DNA of 24,160 nt from Bacillota bacterium. Its GTDB lineage: Bacteria; Bacillota; Clostridia; Clostridiales; Clostridiaceae. Numbering within the stretch: position 1 is the stretch's first letter; each line of letters opens with the position of its first letter. The position numbers were made by a program, and so were the translations under genes. The DNA is taken from positions 1 through 24,160 of the forward strand of contig JAUZPI010000068.1 of NCBI GenBank assembly GCA_030706015.1, written 5' to 3'. Shown piece by piece: positions 23,561 to 24,160 of this stretch. Below the pieces are notes generated by a model. It made no database searches. It saw only the letters and a program-made list of their open reading frames with translations, and had not been told where the DNA came from.

Positions 23561-24160
23561 ACAATCACACTTGTAAACTCTATCTTTAAGTTTTAAATCC
23601 TTCTTAATCCTGCCACAGCAACTGCACAACTTTCATGACGGATAAAATCTATCAACTATTCTTACCTCAATATTATTTTGATTAGCCTTTGAAATTAGTT
23701 TAGTTCTAAACTCATAAAACTTTTGCTGTGCTATTGCTTTGGCTAAATGTCTATTCTTCATCATTCCACTTACATTTAAATCTTCAATTGTTATAAAGCT
23801 TGGTTTTTGCTTTATCAACTCACTTACTGCTTTATTTATATAGTCAGTTCTCAAATTTGCAAGTCTTTGATGAAGCTTTTGTACCTTAACTATTTGTTTT
23901 TGGATATTTTGACGAGTAGCTTTTCCTTTCATATTTTTATTTCTTATTTTCAAACTCTCATATTTCCTTGAAAGTTTTCTTTGTTCACGTTTTAATTTCT
24001 TTTCAGCTTTATTTGCTGCTTTTGTTTTATTGATGTTCTTTTTAGTTAGTCCATTACTACAAATTGCAAAGTTTTTTAAGCCAAGGTCTACACCTATTCC
24101 TTCTGAATGTGGCTTATCATTAATTTTAGTATTTTCCTCAACTAAAACAGAAACATAATA
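23489..24160 (-). pseudogene. tnpB: tnpB, RNA-guided nuclease of an IS605-type element, broken by a TGA
   Basis: The frame enters from the right edge and reads without break to a TGA at 23633-23635, then on in the same frame to TAA at 23489-23491. The first part has the RuvC-I Asp (GIGVDLGLKNFA) and RuvC-II Glu (FITIEDLNVSGM). The expected DRFYPSSKLCSCCG reads DRFYPS-stop-KLCSCCG, so a Ser TCA has become TGA by one base. After the stop come the zinc finger (CSCCG...CDCG) and the RuvC-III Asp (YRDLNASINL). The broken product would lack both, so it should not cut DNA. The damage looks recent, as nothing else is decayed. The TTG at 23953 is not a real start. The 5' end is outside the window. Confidence 0.88.

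Larger units (their letters stand above)
23370..24160 (-). mobile_element. IS200/IS605-type element remnant (right part)
   Basis: The 3' part of a tnpB gene followed by about 115 bp of non-coding right-end DNA. The non-coding part ends in TCAA (minus strand, 23370-23373), two bases before the outer ATG of tetR. TCAA is the right-end cleavage motif known for IS608; use here is inference. There is no tnpA in the window; the left end lies outside. Confidence 0.7.

Overview
The window is AT-rich DNA from an endospore-forming, motile or chemosensory Firmicute, most likely Clostridium sensu stricto or a close relative. The evidence is the spore germinant-receptor genes, strong AGGAGG-type ribosome binding sites, low GC and the style of the proteins. 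Species cannot be named from the sequence. Almost everything lies on the minus strand; only phzF is on the plus strand.

Layout, left to right. (1) 1-191: 5' part of a small membrane protein gene leaving the window. (2) 361-8146: a germinant-receptor operon read right to left as gerAB4, small 1-TM ORF, gerAA, gerAC (lipoprotein), small 2-TM ORF, then three tandem gerAB paralogues. It therefore has four B subunits for one A and one C, and ends in a hairpin that contains the last stop codon. (3) 8355-13358: a complete urease operon ureA-B-C-E-F-G-D with all active-site residues. It has a good sigma-A promoter about 210 bp upstream of ureA, a leader with a terminator-like hairpin, and a DnaA-box-like cluster over the promoter. 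A terminator separates it from the ger operon. No urea or nickel transporter gene is in the window. (4) 13787-14179: a zinc-ribbon membrane protein of unknown function with its own promoter and terminator. (5) 14308-21508: a compact chemosensory operon cheA-cheW-mcp-cheR-hybrid kinase with no cheY, cheB, cheC or cheD alongside. An unusual 186-bp spacer holding a degenerate 65-bp-period repeat and two hairpins lies between mcp and cheR. (6) 21788-22687: a phzF-family gene, convergent with (7) a TetR/WHG regulator and separated from it by a perfect two-way terminator. (8) 23370-24160: the 3' part of an IS200/IS605-type tnpB broken by an in-frame TGA. Its right end (and likely omega-RNA region) abuts the start of tetR.

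How the genes work together: the ger products should form an inner-membrane receptor in the dormant spore. The ure structural subunits UreABC are matured by UreD/F/G/E, which load nickel. CheA-CheW-MCP-CheR should form a receptor array, with the sensorless hybrid kinase the only receiver-bearing output candidate in the operon. No single gene is of a wholly unknown system. The parts most worth a second look are the B-rich ger operon and its two small proteins, the DnaA-box/urease promoter overlap, the chemosensory operon without CheY/CheB, the mcp-cheR spacer, and the broken tnpB abutting tetR.
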